NCBI GenBank assembly: GCA_027604705.1
Contig: JADHYV010000004.1
Coordinates: forward strand, 124,001-188,000
Direction: 5' to 3'
DNA from: Allomyces arbusculus
Lineage: Eukaryota; Blastocladiomycota; Blastocladiomycetes; Blastocladiales; Blastocladiaceae
DNA length: 64,000 nucleotides
The stretch's first letter is position 1. Every line of letters starts with the position of its first letter. Both the position numbers and the translations under genes were made by a program. The notes below the pieces were generated by a model. The model saw only the letters and a list, made by a program, of their open reading frames with translations, made no database searches and had not been told where the DNA came from. Positions 1-11,082 of this stretch are shown in pieces.

Positions 1-1394
1 GTCGCGTGTAATGGAGGTGCCACGCAAACGGCGTCTTCATTGGTGCGACCCGAACTGGCGAGGAGCGGAGTCGCCTCGGTGCAGGCTGTGAACGGCACGC
101 CATCGTCGACATGGACGACAGTGTGGTCGTCATGGTGAAGAGCGACGGCAGGGCAGGACTCGGAATGAGGGCGGGTTGGGGAGAATTCCTGGGCAAGTGC
201 GGCCAGGTCGCTGTCGGGACGATTATTGATGCTTGGTGGGCCCGTCATCTGCGGCTGGCTCGCGGGACAGTTGGAGAGCGCTAGAACCAAGTCTGCCTCC
301 GTCTTGATGTTGTTCTACAGGTCGAGCCGGTTGCAGCGTTGCTTGGTGAAATGAAATGGAGAGAGGAGAGATGAAGGAAGGCCAGACACCAGCCCTGTTC
401 GAGATGCTCACATCACGAGACCGCGTGAGTGACTGAACTAAAATGAGACCCAGTCTGCCCCGTTCGGCTCGTTGTCGCAGACTCAAATGCATGCATGTCT
501 GAAGACAGCACCATTTCGATTGACAGGCGCAAAAAGTACTGAAAACAGATGCGCCATTTACAAGGAAACTGGGCCCCCTCATTCAAACATGATTCCAGCC
601 CCCATGCTTGATCGCACTGACCGAACTCATGCAGTCACCAAAGAAGCAAGGCAAACGTAATCCCAACTGACGGTTCCCACCCAGTTTTTCAGACGACAAT
701 CACAATGGCAAGGTGTGCGCTCGAGAAGTGTTCAGGTGGGGAAAGAGGCACAATCTGGGCGCGCAATTGAGAGAAGGCAGCGAAGTGAGCGTTCCTCGGC
801 CTGCCATGGATCACTGTGAAATCATGTCGTTGAAGGAGAGAGCCCGTGGGGGTGACCTCGATGCGAAGTCGGAGCTGGGTAGACGACAGGTGATCAGTCG
901 GCTTTTATCCGTTTCCTAACAATCAATGCCTTAGTTTCTCACTGAGTCGGGACGCCGCTACCTTCTGCACAATCCGGATTGGTTGGCCAGAAAACCATTT
1001 TGTTGTTGTACAAAATCGCGTCGTTCGAAAGCGTACGACTGGCGCGTCTTCCCACGCGTTGTTGAAGACCGCAAGAAGCGCTCGGCGACGGAAACAACTT
1101 TTGCATTGAGTGCATACCTCCCTCAACAATCTGGCGAGAATCTGCTGTGAGCAATGTGTATCAGGACACGTCAATGAAGATACTGGGCATGTTTTGTCGC
1201 CAACACTTCTCAAGTCTCTGTCGTTCATTACTTTGTTGAAAAAATCAACGTCTGCAAGCGACAAATTGGTGCAGCAAGTGCAGGGGAGCGATTTGTTTTG
1301 AATGCTTTGGATTGCTTGGTGCCCGCGCGCCAGCGTGTAGGATTGTGGTGCTGACGAGCGAAGTTTGCTGCCAAGTTTGGTTTTGCTGCAATGA
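1..1394. other. No supportable gene; flank of oxygenase relic
   Basis: No open frame in this stretch shows a recognisable domain, a believable intron pattern or GC-rich codon use like the good genes further on. Base composition is less GC-rich than the coding regions. The short frames that exist on both strands overlap each other and look random. I see no RNA gene or repeat. It may hold the decayed N-terminal part of the oxygenase relic that begins near 1395, but no matching residues could be seen. Confidence 0.5.
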
Positions 1395-1730
1395 ACCTGG
1401 CCATGCATCTCTACCGGACCTGGTGGCCATTTTGTCACACATCGCAACACGGAAAAGCACAACCGTGTGTTTGCGTCCGTTGTTGTCCAGTTGCCGTCAC
1501 TTCACGAAGGTGGGCGAACTCTCCGTGTATCAGGAACCAACAGAACCTGTCACCGTCATGTCGGCGAAAATTCACGATTTTGGCGCAAGCTCGGCACCAG
1601 CGCAATGGCCGCGCGCTATGTGGTCAATCATGCTGACGCTGAGCACGAGTTGCGGCCTGTCTCGGGTTGTGCTCGTGTTTTCACGTGCTGGCCGGCTGAG
1701 CCATCTATTGCAACAGTTGTGGCAACATGA
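1395..1730 (+). pseudogene. Relic of a 2-oxoglutarate/Fe(II) dioxygenase catalytic domain
   Basis: One open frame of about 110 codons reads like the double-stranded beta-helix core of a fungal prolyl-hydroxylase-type 2OG-Fe(II) oxygenase. It has GGHFVTHRN at the first metal-binding position, VVVQLPSLHEGG in the following strand, and NHADAEHELRPVSG around the distal His. Family members normally have H-x-D in the first motif; here it is H-R-N, so the iron-binding Asp is lost. The frame is closed by TGA at 1728 and similar-looking sequence resumes in another frame. No start or N-terminal region is visible. The family resemblance is from recognition of motifs, not from a search. A second broken copy of the same family lies at 56149-57523 on the other strand. 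Confidence 0.6.
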
Positions 1731-2519
1731 CGGACCGAATGAGGGGTTGGAAAAGACGACGCGCTACGAGCGTTTCATTCTCGTCGGCGTTCCTAACGCG
1801 CATCTCGATCGGTTCCTGACGATGCATCTCGGTCCGGCCATTTCGGACCACGAGCTCGTGCTCCAGGAGACCGCCAATGACGTCTGGTTTGACAGCCAGA
1901 TCGCAGTGCTCAAATCGTGGGATGAGCCGCTGGACCAAGCTTTGATCTCGCTCGCCACGATTTAACTGAAGGCGCCGACGGCAATTGTCAAGATTCTCGA
2001 CGCGTTCCTGGACCTGGTCGCTGCGCTCGGATTTGTAGTGCCCGAGCTCATGGAGTCGACGCCAATGTGGGGTGCAGCGAGCGCGGTCGTGTGTGCAAAT
2101 ACTTCCCGGCTTCTGCTCGCATCTCGGGTTGAGATGTGCGTCATAATTGTTGAGCGCCAACTCCACCTCAACCGTTTCGGTCGCGATTCCCAGGATTTTC
2201 TTGTGCGTGCGGCCTTGTGGGACTCGATTGCGCGCGTTGCCATAGGCTCGATGCTTTCGCCGGCCATCCTCGTCCTCTCCAGCCGAATTGCGCTCGCGTC
2301 GCATCTGTTGCGCATCGCGACCAAGGCAAGTGTGCCGGAATACTTGCAGGGGCTAGTTTCGAGCAATTTTTTCCACCCCTTTTATTGCGCAAGGATGTGG
2401 AAAACACGTTGACCCACCTGATCCGCTCCTCGTGGTGGTTCCGCGCCTCCAGTGCGGTTCTCGGGCACTATTCGCGTGTGCCAGTGGCCCTGCGCATTGA
2501 ATCGGGGGTCGAAGCGTGA
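1690..2519 (+). pseudogene. Decayed coding sequence downstream of oxygenase relic, unknown
   Basis: Three partly overlapping + frames read like real protein: about 1740-1965 (with RYERFILVGVPNAHLDRFL), 1970-2360 (helical, with ILDAFLDLVAALGF and ALWDSIARVAIGS) and 2330-2519. They are broken by stops near 1963 and 2410. Either these are exons of a poorly resolved gene or, more likely given the relic just upstream, the C-terminal part of the same dead gene. The middle part is predicted to be mostly helical. I do not recognise a family. An intron ending near 1974 (sequence TTTAACTGAAG) is conceivable. Confidence 0.35.
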
Positions 2520-2748
2520 AGGGCGGCCGTGAATGACTGCGCAATCTTGGACGAGATGGGTTGAACGCAAATGCTCGACGCAACGCTCATGGGCGCTGAC
2601 CTGAGCAGTAACGCGTTCCACGATATCGAGTATACCCTCTGGGACAATTTGTGCCCGTGATCCAAACGGCAGCGCACTTAGTCGAAAAGGACGTGCAGCT
2701 CTACCTGACCGCCGTTCAACTACGCTCGCAACCATTGGACAAATTGGT

Positions 2749-4671
2749 TCATTTGTCGTCTCCGTCTCCCTCCTCACCATCCACCTCGACCTCAACCCCC
2801 CACACGCGCCACCCATACGCGAGAACGCGGAGCATGTCTTTGTCGTTCACACCATGCGCCTCGCCCGCAAGCGCGGCCAACGCATCCTCGTGCGCATCTA
2901 GCACCTCGTATGCAGCACGTCCGCGGACAAGCTCGAGCATCCACCGGCACGTTTCGCGGTGCAAGTGCGGCTCGCACCACACGATCGCCAGATGATACAC
3001 GTCGGCGACCACGTCCAGATTCGGGGGCACGATCGGCACGCGGAACTCGCCCGTGACCCCAAACTCGACGACAGCGCGCACTGCCGCAGCTGACTCGGGC
3101 ACGTCAAGAACGCAGCCGGTGCTGGCGAGGTCGGCATCGGCCGCGCGTGCTGCGTGCAGCATTGCCGCCATGTGCCGCAGGTGCGACACGTACTTGAGCA
3201 GTCGCGGGTAGACGGTCAGGTTGGCGCTCGGACTGCGACGGCCGGATCCGCACTGCACGGTCATGACGTGCGGCAGCGTCGTGGAGAGTGGCGGTGCCGG
3301 CGCAGCGTCGAGCGGGTTGCGCTGGATCGCGCCATGCGACGTGTCGATCAAATCATGCGCGTGCAGGCTCTTGGTTTCAGCGTAGTCCGTTTCGTTTTCG
3401 TCATTGTGCGCGCTGCTCACAATCTCGGGCACGTCGAGCGTGCGCGAAAAGATGAGGAACCGCGAAAATGCGACGAGCCCAATCTCGGCAAACCCACGGT
3501 GCAAGAAAACGAGGTACGGCTCGAGCGCGAGCGCAAAATGCGGGCCGTTCGGAATCCGCAGCGGCTCCACACCTGGTGCCAGCGTGCCGTCGACAGCATG
3601 GAAAACACGCACGTCCGTCTCGTACACGCCCGGCGAGCGCATCGGGAACGACAAAACGCCAACATGCTCCTTTGCATGTGTCGGAAACGGGAACACGCGC
3701 ACGTGGCCGTGATGCTCGTTGCCTGCAGATGCTGGATTCGACGGGACAATATCGTCATGAATTGCAGCAGCCAGTGCAGGAACAGGTCGCGCGGAAATGG
3801 CAAGCCGAATGCCCTCGTCGTGCGAGCGATTGCCACGGCGTGAGACCGGGGACACGTCGCGCGTCACAGCGAGCAGGAGCGGGTCCTGGATACTTGCCTT
3901 TTCGTTACGCCCGCCCAACACTAGCAGACCCGCGGCCGTTGCGGCCGCCGTATGCCGGCGGCGCCGGAACGCCGTGGTCGTGTGTCGAATGGGTGTCGTG
4001 GCCGCGACCACATCCTTGCCGTCAATCAGCGCTGGCCGGCGCATGTCGACAATCGTCACGAGCGACGTGAGCACCATGTGCGAACCAATGTACGACGACC
4101 CGCCGACGAGCAACAAAAGACCGCGCGATACGTCGGCAAGCATCGTGTGCTCCGACAGCGGCTCGGTGCAAACAGGGACGCGGCGCCACGTGCACGAATC
4201 AATTTGGAATGCCCACACGTCGCCGAGAATCACGGCACCGCCCGTGCCGCCGAGCTGTTCGGGCGCGTTCTTGTCTTCCGTTACACCAAATCCACCAGAA
4301 ATGATCAGTTCGCGTGTCTCGGGCCAGAAACAGGCGGCATGCACGTTGCGTGGCGACGGCCATGGCACTTTGGGTGCGCGCGAGTCTGAGTCAGCCGGTT
4401 CAGGCGCTTCAATGGCCTCCCATACGAGCGGGCCCTGGTGGTCGTTGTTGGCCGTGGCGAATACGGGCGCGGGTCGCGGCAGTGCAAGTCGGTAGAGCGT
4501 GTTCGACAAATTGTACGGGTGCTTCGTCTTTTGCGTCGCCTTGCCGCCAAACACGTAGATTGCGTGGTCAGCCGGACATGCCGTGACGGTGCACGTTGTC
4601 CACTGCAATTCCGGGCACTTGGTCGCCGTAAACGCGCGGTCAAACGCGGGCTCCGTGTTGGTGCTGGTCAT
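2749..4671 (-). CDS. Kelch-repeat protein with C-terminal BTB-like domain
   Basis: A single uninterrupted frame of 640 codons. Kelch-type blades are seen at about residues 35-45 (YVFGGK), 125-135 (IISGGF), 185-200 (LLLVGGSSYIGS) and 245-260 (LLVLGGRNE), each with the hydrophobic-G-G core. A BTB/POZ-like helical segment lies at about residues 490-600 (YVSHLRHMAAMLHAARAAD, then VLDVPESAAAVRAVVEF). Kelch-BTB proteins commonly act as protein scaffolds, often as Cul3 adaptors; whether this one does is inference. The order here (Kelch first, BTB last) is the one seen in many fungal and protist members, opposite to animal KLHL proteins. No intron is needed. It ends in an acidic tail. The long + strand frames over it are shadows. 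Confidence 0.75.
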   Translation of the reverse strand: MTSTNTEPAFDRAFTATKCPELQWTTCTVTACPADHAIYVFGGKATQKTKHPYNLSNTLYRLALPRPAPVFATANNDHQGPLVWEAIEAPEPADSDSRAPKVPWPSPRNVHAACFWPETRELIISGGFGVTEDKNAPEQLGGTGGAVILGDVWAFQIDSCTWRRVPVCTEPLSEHTMLADVSRGLLLLVGGSSYIGSHMVLTSLVTIVDMRRPALIDGKDVVAATTPIRHTTTAFRRRRHTAAATAAGLLVLGGRNEKASIQDPLLLAVTRDVSPVSRRGNRSHDEGIRLAISARPVPALAAAIHDDIVPSNPASAGNEHHGHVRVFPFPTHAKEHVGVLSFPMRSPGVYETDVRVFHAVDGTLAPGVEPLRIPNGPHFALALEPYLVFLHRGFAEIGLVAFSRFLIFSRTLDVPEIVSSAHNDENETDYAETKSLHAHDLIDTSHGAIQRNPLDAAPAPPLSTTLPHVMTVQCGSGRRSPSANLTVYPRLLKYVSHLRHMAAMLHAARAADADLASTGCVLDVPESAAAVRAVVEFGVTGEFRVPIVPPNLDVVADVYHLAIVWCEPHLHRETCRWMLELVRGRAAYEVLDAHEDALAALAGEAHGVNDKDMLRVLAYGWRVWGVEVEVDGEEGDGDDK

Positions 4672-4970
4672 GTTTAGTGAACTGATTCGTTATTGACGAT
4701 GGGAAGCCAAACTTGACTTGACCCTCTCTTTTGTGGTTTGCGACGTGCTGCAGCAAGTTGATGCGTTGCCGGAAGTGGGGATGTCGTGGTCTAAAATGGG
4801 CAATGGAGCAAATTGCCACCACGGCGAGCACACAGTCTTGGCCTGATGCTCAAATCGCGCTGAAATTGCCAGCACCACCATCACAAGAAGACACACCCTG
4901 GATTCATTCATTCATCCTTCTCCACCGTGACGCGCAATGGCTAGCACTATAGCGCGCGCATGCTCTCCAC

Positions 4971-5406
4971 CTACTTGGCATTCGCTGTCGCCCCCGTGGC
5001 AACAATCACAGGGTCGACAGGCGTCGACTGCAACGACCCGGCCATGGGCCCATAGAACCGGAAACAGCACACGATGCCCGACTTGCCCGGCACCTTGGCG
5101 TCCTTGGCCACCTCGTCCCAGCTCGCCGTCCCAAACCGCAGGTCCGGGTCACGGATCTGGAACGTGGTCGGCACATTGGTCCGTGGGACACCAAGCTTGC
5201 GCAGCGACGCACGCAGCTTAGCGTCATCGTCGGCCGTCCACTGCGGCAGGTCTGCGACCTCAACGTCCTTGATCTAATCGAGTCGGGACGTCGAAGCAGC
5301 GTCGTGGTGGAGGGGCGAGAACGTAAGTTAGTTGGTGCTCCAGGTCGAAAGGGGCGGAACGGTGCCGTCGCGCCATTACCGACCATACCAGCAACGGTGA
5401 GCTCAT
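4971..5406 (-). CDS. Small Myb/SANT-like protein
   Basis: Two exons: 5406-5389 (MSSPLL) and 5273-4971, joined by a 115-nt phase-0 intron with GTATGG donor and GATTAG acceptor. The product is about 107 residues. It carries a Trp at QWTADDDAKLRASLRKLG, a second at SWDEVAKDAKVPGKSG, and the aromatic end CFRFYGPM, the spacing of helices and third aromatic residue of a Myb/SANT repeat. Between helix 1 and helix 2 there are about 25 extra residues, which is longer than a normal repeat. Myb/SANT domains bind DNA or histone tails; the actual role is unknown. Start choice depends on the inferred intron. Confidence is moderate because the protein is short. Confidence 0.45.
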
Positions 5407-5803
5407 GACAAGCAGCGTATTGTTGGCGTCACACGGCGACAAGTTGTGCACGGCGTCAGTGTCGCTATCGGTGGTTTACTCGGTCGTCAAGGCACTTCGA
5501 CATCCATGCCGGCCAGCAGTCATCCAATCCAGCAAGCCTCGGCAGGAACCCTGGCCTTGCTCGACCACGACACATCACGAGGAACACTCGCTCAATAACG
5601 ATGGCGCCGTCGCCGTCGTGGATGGCGCCACGACAACCGCGTCGACCGCACGCCGGCCGTGAATGAAGCGTGCTGCGCCGGTTTCCTCTTGCCCAGCCTC
5701 AAGTCTTCAAGTACAGCACGGCGCGCTCGTATCTTCTCCACCAACGAGCCATCCCGCCTAAGGGCTCTCACTACTTCAAGCAAGCATCAACTCGACCTGA
5801 ACA
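5407..5803. other. Divergent intergenic region
   Basis: About 400 bp between the starts of the Myb-like gene (-) and the homocysteine methyltransferase (+). Probably holds both promoters. No clear TATA box, repeat or additional gene was seen; the short frames here are not convincing. Confidence 0.5.
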
Positions 5804-6802
5804 ATGTGGATTCTCGACGGCGCGTTTGCCGAGGAACTCGTGCGCGTGCACGGTAAGGCCATCACCAACACCCCGCTGTGGTCGGCCAGCTGCATCACGA
5901 CCGACCCAAGCGCAATCCAGACCGTGCACGCGTCGTACCTGGCCGCGGGTGCCGATATTTTCCTGACCTCCACGTACCAAGCGGCTCCCGGCAACCTGAG
6001 TGCGACCTACAAGATTGACCGTGCCGCTGCCGAGTCGATTCTGCGCCAGGGCGTGCAGCTCGCGCTCGACGTGCGCGACCAGTCTGCCGTGCCGGGCAAG
6101 CAAGTGGCCCTGTCGCTCGGCAGTTTCGGCGCGACGCTCGCGGACGGGTCCGAGTTCACGGGCGCGTTTGCCAAGACCACGACGCGTGCTGAAATCGCTG
6201 CATTCCATGCCGACCGGCTGCGCGCGTTTGGGGCTGAGATTTTGGGCAAGGTGGACTGGCTCGCGTTCGAGACAGTGCCGACGATCGTGGAAGTGAATGC
6301 AATTCTTGACGCTCTGCGCGACGTGCGTGCCGAAGGCCTGCCTGTGGCACCCGCGTGGATCTCGGTCAGCGCGCGCAACGATGCCGAGACGGGTGCGGGC
6401 GACGCGATCGAGACCGTTGCGCGCGCGGTTGCTGAAGCGAATTTCGGTACAGTCGCGTCGCTCCCGTTGTTCAATGGCAAGCCGTTCCCAAGCGTGATTC
6501 TTGGGATCAATTGCACGCCGCCAGAGTACCTGACAGGCCTGCTGCGGAAGATTCACGCGGCGCAACCGAACGTGCCGGTGGTCGTGTACCCGAACATTGG
6601 CGAGGAGTGGGATGGCGTTAAGCGGTGCTGGATTGAAGGGTCCGGGTGGACCGACGACGAGTATGCGCGGATCGCCAAGGAGGAATGGGCGCCACTGGGG
6701 GTCGTTGGGGTCGGTGGGTGCTGCCGGACCACGCCGAGCACGATTCGTGCGTTGCGCAGGGTGTTTGGTGGAGAAGTGAGCGACAAGGTCGCTGCGTCCT
6801 AG
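5804..6802 (+). CDS. Homocysteine S-methyltransferase
   Basis: A single-exon frame of 332 residues, typical length for the cytosolic Mht1/Sam4/MmuM group. These enzymes transfer a methyl group from S-methylmethionine or S-adenosylmethionine to homocysteine, making methionine. The zinc-binding cysteines are visible: ILGINCTPPEY at about residue 230 and GVGGCCRTTPSTIRAL near residue 305. The N-terminus WILDGAFAEEL and the TSTYQA strand match the TIM-barrel family pattern. The start at 5804 is the first Met and sits just before the conserved D-G block; MWILDGAF is slightly shorter than some homologues. It is followed closely by the convergent Utp5 gene. Confidence 0.9.
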   Translation: MWILDGAFAEELVRVHGKAITNTPLWSASCITTDPSAIQTVHASYLAAGADIFLTSTYQAAPGNLSATYKIDRAAAESILRQGVQLALDVRDQSAVPGKQVALSLGSFGATLADGSEFTGAFAKTTTRAEIAAFHADRLRAFGAEILGKVDWLAFETVPTIVEVNAILDALRDVRAEGLPVAPAWISVSARNDAETGAGDAIETVARAVAEANFGTVASLPLFNGKPFPSVILGINCTPPEYLTGLLRKIHAAQPNVPVVVYPNIGEEWDGVKRCWIEGSGWTDDEYARIAKEEWAPLGVVGVGGCCRTTPSTIRALRRVFGGEVSDKVAAS

Positions 6803-7033
6803 GACGTGTTTGTTGGAATGAAAATCTTTGCTCTAAAGGGTCTTGGTCGTGGGTGATGGCGGAGAACGTGATGGCGGAGAACACTGGACAGCAACAAGAG
6901 AAGCACGAAGCGATAGCATGTATATCCCCGAGATTTCCCCACACAACAGCACCGAAGGCAGAACCGAAGCACAAAACGAACCGCAAAGAACGAGCAGAAA
7001 GAACCGAAGCGCAAAAACACGACGGACGGCAAC

Positions 7034-9293
7034 TTACTCCTCGTCGCTGTCCTCATCGTCATCCTCCAACCCGTCGAGCATATCCTCGTCCTCATCTCCA
7101 CTCGCGTCGCTATCCTCCTCCCCACTCTCCTCGTCGCTTGCGTCACTCTTCTCGCTATCCACCGCCATCTCGTCCACGTCATCGTCACCAGAATCCTCCT
7201 CCTCGTCGTCATCATACCCGTTCACGTCCTCGCCGAGCTGTTCGAGCGTCGCGCGGCGTTGCACGTGCCGCAACGTACTTGCACTCCCGCGCGACGGGTT
7301 GGCCAGGTCCTCGTACATGCCGTCAGCTGCTTCGTCGTCGTCCTCGTCGTCCTCGTTGACGATCAGCATGGCCGAATCGTCGGTGGCCACCGTGTTCTGC
7401 AGCTCCATTTGTGACAGGACGAGCTCGAGCCGCCCTTGCAACTTGACAAGGTCGCGTGCCGTGTTCACGCGTGCCTCGAGAACGTGGTAGAAGGCCGACA
7501 GCTTGCGCACGAGGTCTGGGACGGTCAAGAGATAACTACAAGGCCACCATTTCAGTCAGTATCACGCTCTCCGTCCGGATCAAATCCGCAAAAGCAAGCG
7601 TACCCGCAGTGCACAATAATCACAGCGCGAATCCAATCCAAAAGGTGGTCCGCGCGCGTATGCCGGCGCTGGAACCGCGCCATGAGCGCCGACAGGAACG
7701 GCACGACCTGCGCCGTCGGCAACTTGCGCACGGTGCTCATGATCATATCGTAGGTGAGCGACGACGTGCCCAACACTGTCTCGAGCAATTCCTGGTCGCT
7801 CGAGTGCAATGCCTGCGTCAAGATGACGTGCAGCGACGTCACGTCGGGCTTGCCCGCGGCCGCACCGGTCGCCGAGGCCGGCGCATTTGGTGCTGCGACC
7901 ACCTTGAGCTGCGCGAGCCGCTCGGCGAGCGACTGGTTCTGCTCGTCAGTCGTGCCGTTGACCGCCGTCGAAGACGCGAGTTGCGGCTTGGCAAAATCCG
8001 TATCCCCCGCGTGCACGACCGCTGTCCCGGGGGTTTGGCGATACCCACGCGTGCTCTGCGCGGCACCGACAAGATGTGCCGTCTGCGTCGACCGAATAAG
8101 CGTCTCGGACGCGAGCAGTTCGCCGTTCTCGAGGTACGGCAGGGCCTCAAAGACTGGGTTCAACGAGGCGCCGCGCGTGAACAGGACACGCGGTTCCGGT
8201 TCTGCGACAAACGCGACCGACGTCATGGGCACCGTCTCTTGCGTCTCCTTGGCCTCGACGCGCCACGTCGCCTCGGGCACGCGCGCCGAGTACTTGGTGC
8301 GCTTTTTCTTGCCGCGCGCTGAGCCGGAACTGGCCGTGGGCGGAGCAGCGGAAGACCACAGGCCGAGCGTGCCGTCCTCGGCAAGGACAGCGACTTGGTC
8401 GGTGGGCGCGACGGCGAGGGTGACCACGTTGGCGTCGAGGGACAGGGCGGGCAGCGGTTGCGGGTGCGCCGGGTTGGCAAGGTCGTAGACGTTGACAAAA
8501 CGGTCAGCGCTCGCGGCGGTGAGCAGGCGGCGGCCGTCGGCGGTGAAGCATGCGGTCGTGATGGAAGACGCGTGCGCGGGGAATCGCGCGACTTGTCGGT
8601 GATCGGCGGTCGAGAAAAGGGTCACGGACGAGTCACAGACAGCGAGCAGGGAGGCGTCGGGTGAGAGACCGAGTTTTTGTGGGGATGCCTTGGACTCGGC
8701 GACCTTGAATTTGCTACACGGGTGGGCACCACAAAGGGTCAAATCGATGGGTCGAAAACGTCGGCGCGGGTCAGCGAATGGGGAGCGTACTGCTCGACGG
8801 TGCCGTTGGTCACGTTCCACTTGACGATCCAGTCGTCCTGGCCGCACGAGTAGGCCGATGTCGTGTTGGGGACAAAGACAAAGTCGTTGACGGGCGACGA
8901 GTGCGCGCCCGTCAGCGTCGACATGACCTTGCCGTCGAGCGCAGAGAGAAGCTGGATCTGGCCATTCGACAGGCAAATGGCGAGGACAATGACGGTCGAC
9001 TGCGTGCCTTTCTTGCCCTGGATACATGGAATTTTCGCGGTCAGGACATCTTGTCGAATGCAAAGGTCACGCTGGCGCAATGATCATTCTACCTTGGCGA
9101 GGGCTCCCCATGCGACCGAGGCCACGGTCGTGTGCTCTGGTGGGCGGTGGTCGACAATGACCGACGTGGCGGCGGTCTTCCAGAGCGTAATGTGCTGCGC
9201 ATCGGCCGAGGTCTGCGTCACGGCCAGGTAGGCCTGATCGGCGCTGTAGGTGTAGGTGGCACTCACGGCCGCGGTGCCAAGGTGTGCCTTCAT
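7034..9293 (-). CDS. UTP5: U3 snoRNP (t-UTP) WD-repeat protein Utp5/WDR43
   Basis: Four exons (about 9293-9093, 9017-8770, about 8710-7604, 7535-7034). The 75-nt and 68-nt introns at 9092-9018 and 7603-7536 restore clean frames (AK/GKKG and HCG/YLLTVPDLV); the second intron boundary near 8710-8770 is less sure. The N-terminal half has WD40-type blades. The Utp12 domain follows: VILTQALHSSDQELLETVLG, VRKLPTAQVVPFLSALM, then VPDLVRKLSAFYHVLEARV and LQGRLELVLSQM. The last 80 residues are almost pure Asp/Glu/Ser. Family members belong to the SSU processome and drive 18S rRNA maturation in the nucleolus. Acidic tails are common in this family. Confidence 0.85.
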
Positions 9294-10005
9294 AATGGTT
9301 GGTGGCCGGGTTCAGTGAACGTGCAGCACAAAGTCGAATGCAATCGTCGTCGTCGGCGGCGGCGTGTCCCCCTCGGCAGGCACACACGGTGATCACCGGA
9401 GGTGGTTGCCGGGCCGTGTGCACACGAGTGCGACTTGTGTCACGCCTCATCACGGGAGTGGTTGTCCGGTTAGCTTGCCGTCCACTCTGGCTTGGCCACG
9501 GCAGATGCCGCGCAAGCCTGAACGCGTCTCGCGCAAGGGTCGCCACCCACACCAGCAAAGGCCCAACGGAGCAACGCAGCGCGCATGAGAACCGCGCGCG
9601 CGAGGTGCGACATGAAGGCCGCGTGAAGACAGCCGTTGGCCGAATCGGGTCGCGGCGGACGCGGCCGACAGACGCGCAGCGGCCGAGCAAAGAACGCACC
9701 AGCAACCAAGCGGGGCCGGTCTGATCCACTCTGATGACCCCAGTCAAGCACTGGCAACATGGCCGCACAACACGTCGCGCCGGGCGCGCTCCAGCTGGTC
9801 ACCGTCGAGTCGCCGCCCACGCAAGTCTTGCCGCCCGGTCCATCGCCGCGCGTCCCCTCGTGTCCTTCTGCGACCGCGCGAGCTCTCGCTCTTTCTCTCC
9901 CCACTCGCGACGCGCCCCTGCCCGCCCAACCCGCGACAACGTTTCCGCGCGCCGCTCTGGCCCGCTCTCGTCACACCGAACCCCACCCACCCACCCACCG
10001 CCATT
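9294..10005. other. Divergent intergenic region between Utp5 and SDR
   Basis: About 700 bp. It contains several overlapping frames with heavily Arg/Ala/Pro translations that look like composition artefacts. CCCACCCACCCACC-type tracts directly precede the SDR start. No RNA gene or conserved promoter box was recognised. Confidence 0.5.
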
Positions 10006-11082
10006 ATGATCGCGTCGTCGGCGCCGCCCAAGCAGCATCAGCAGGCCAAGTCCGACGAGCCACGGCAGGACCAGCCGGGCATGCAAAAGGAGATGAAGAC
10101 GCAGCCCATGTCGACCGATTTGCCCGTCGAGGACCAGGCCACAATCGAGACTTACAAGGCCGCCGGCAAGCTCACGGGCAAGAAGGCGCTCATCACGGGC
10201 GGCGACTCGGGGATCGGGCGCGCAGTCGCGATCCTGTTTGCCAAGGAGGGCGCCGACGTAGCCATCGCGTACGTGTTAATGATAATTCGGAGGCTCGCGC
10301 GCGGCGCGCGACGCGTCCTATGCAAGAGACTCACTCGCTTGATCTGATCCGACCAACTAGGTACCTGCCCAAGGAGCAAAAGGATGCCGACGAGACGCGC
10401 CAGCTTGTCGAGCAGGAAGGCCGTGCGTGCTACCTGTTCGCCTACGACCTCGGCGTCGCGGCCAACTGCGAGAAGCTCGTGACCGAGGCCGTGGGCAAGC
10501 TCGGTGGCCTCGACCTCCTGGTAAACAATGCCTCAGAGCAACACGTCTCGCAAGATTTCGCCGACATCGACGTCGACCAGATCCAGCGCACGTTCGCGTC
10601 CAACATTCTCAATTACATGTACGTGACCAAGTACGCGCTCGCGCACATGAAGCGCGGCAGCAAGATCATCAACACGGCGAGCGTCACGGCTTACAAGGGC
10701 AAGAAGGAGCTCGTCGACTACGCGTCGACCAAGGGCGCCATGGTCGCTTTCACGCGGTCGCTCGCGCTGCAGGTCGCCGAGAAGGGGATTCGCGTGAACG
10801 CCGTTGCGCCCGGGCCGATTTGGACGCCGCTGATCCCGGCGTCGTTCAACGAGGACCAGATCAAGTCGTTTGGCGCCAACACGGCGCTCGGACGCATGGG
10901 CCAGCCGGTTGAGTGCGCGACGGCCTACGTGTTCCTCGCGAGCAGTGACTCGTCGTACTTCACGGGCCAGGTACTCGTGGTGATGCTTATCCATGTCGAC
11001 GTTTCTTCCGTGGCTCACGTTGGGTTGAACGGTGCCGTTTTAGGTGCTCCACCCGAACGGCGGCTCGATTGTCGGGTCGTGA
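10006..11082 (+). CDS. Short-chain dehydrogenase/reductase (YghA/YhdF-like)
   Basis: Three exons: 10006-10268, 10361-10970 and 11044-11082, with 92- and 73-nt GT-AG introns starting GTACGT and GTACTC. The product is about 303 residues. The Rossmann nucleotide motif is ITGGDSGIGRAVA, the NNAS motif is DLLVNNASEQHV, and the catalytic Y-x3-K is DYASTKGAM, with upstream Ser in INTASVTAY. The N-terminus (MKTQPMSTDL, then ETYKAAGKLTGKKALITGG) and C-terminus (LHPNGGSIVGS) match a widespread NAD(P)-dependent SDR group annotated as glucose/ribitol dehydrogenase or general-stress oxidoreductase. The true substrate is unknown. The tiny last exon encodes only 12 residues plus stop, and it restores the conserved C-terminus. 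Confidence 0.9.

Noticed and set aside
2382-2816. 144-codon - strand frame and other frames near 2.4-2.7 kb
   Set aside because: No motif; overlaps both the relic and the Kelch-BTB 3' end.
7456-8322. 288-codon + strand frame, also 7754-8488
   Set aside because: Antisense to the Utp12-domain exon of Utp5; the translation is Arg/Leu-rich without domains. A shadow of GC-rich coding sequence.
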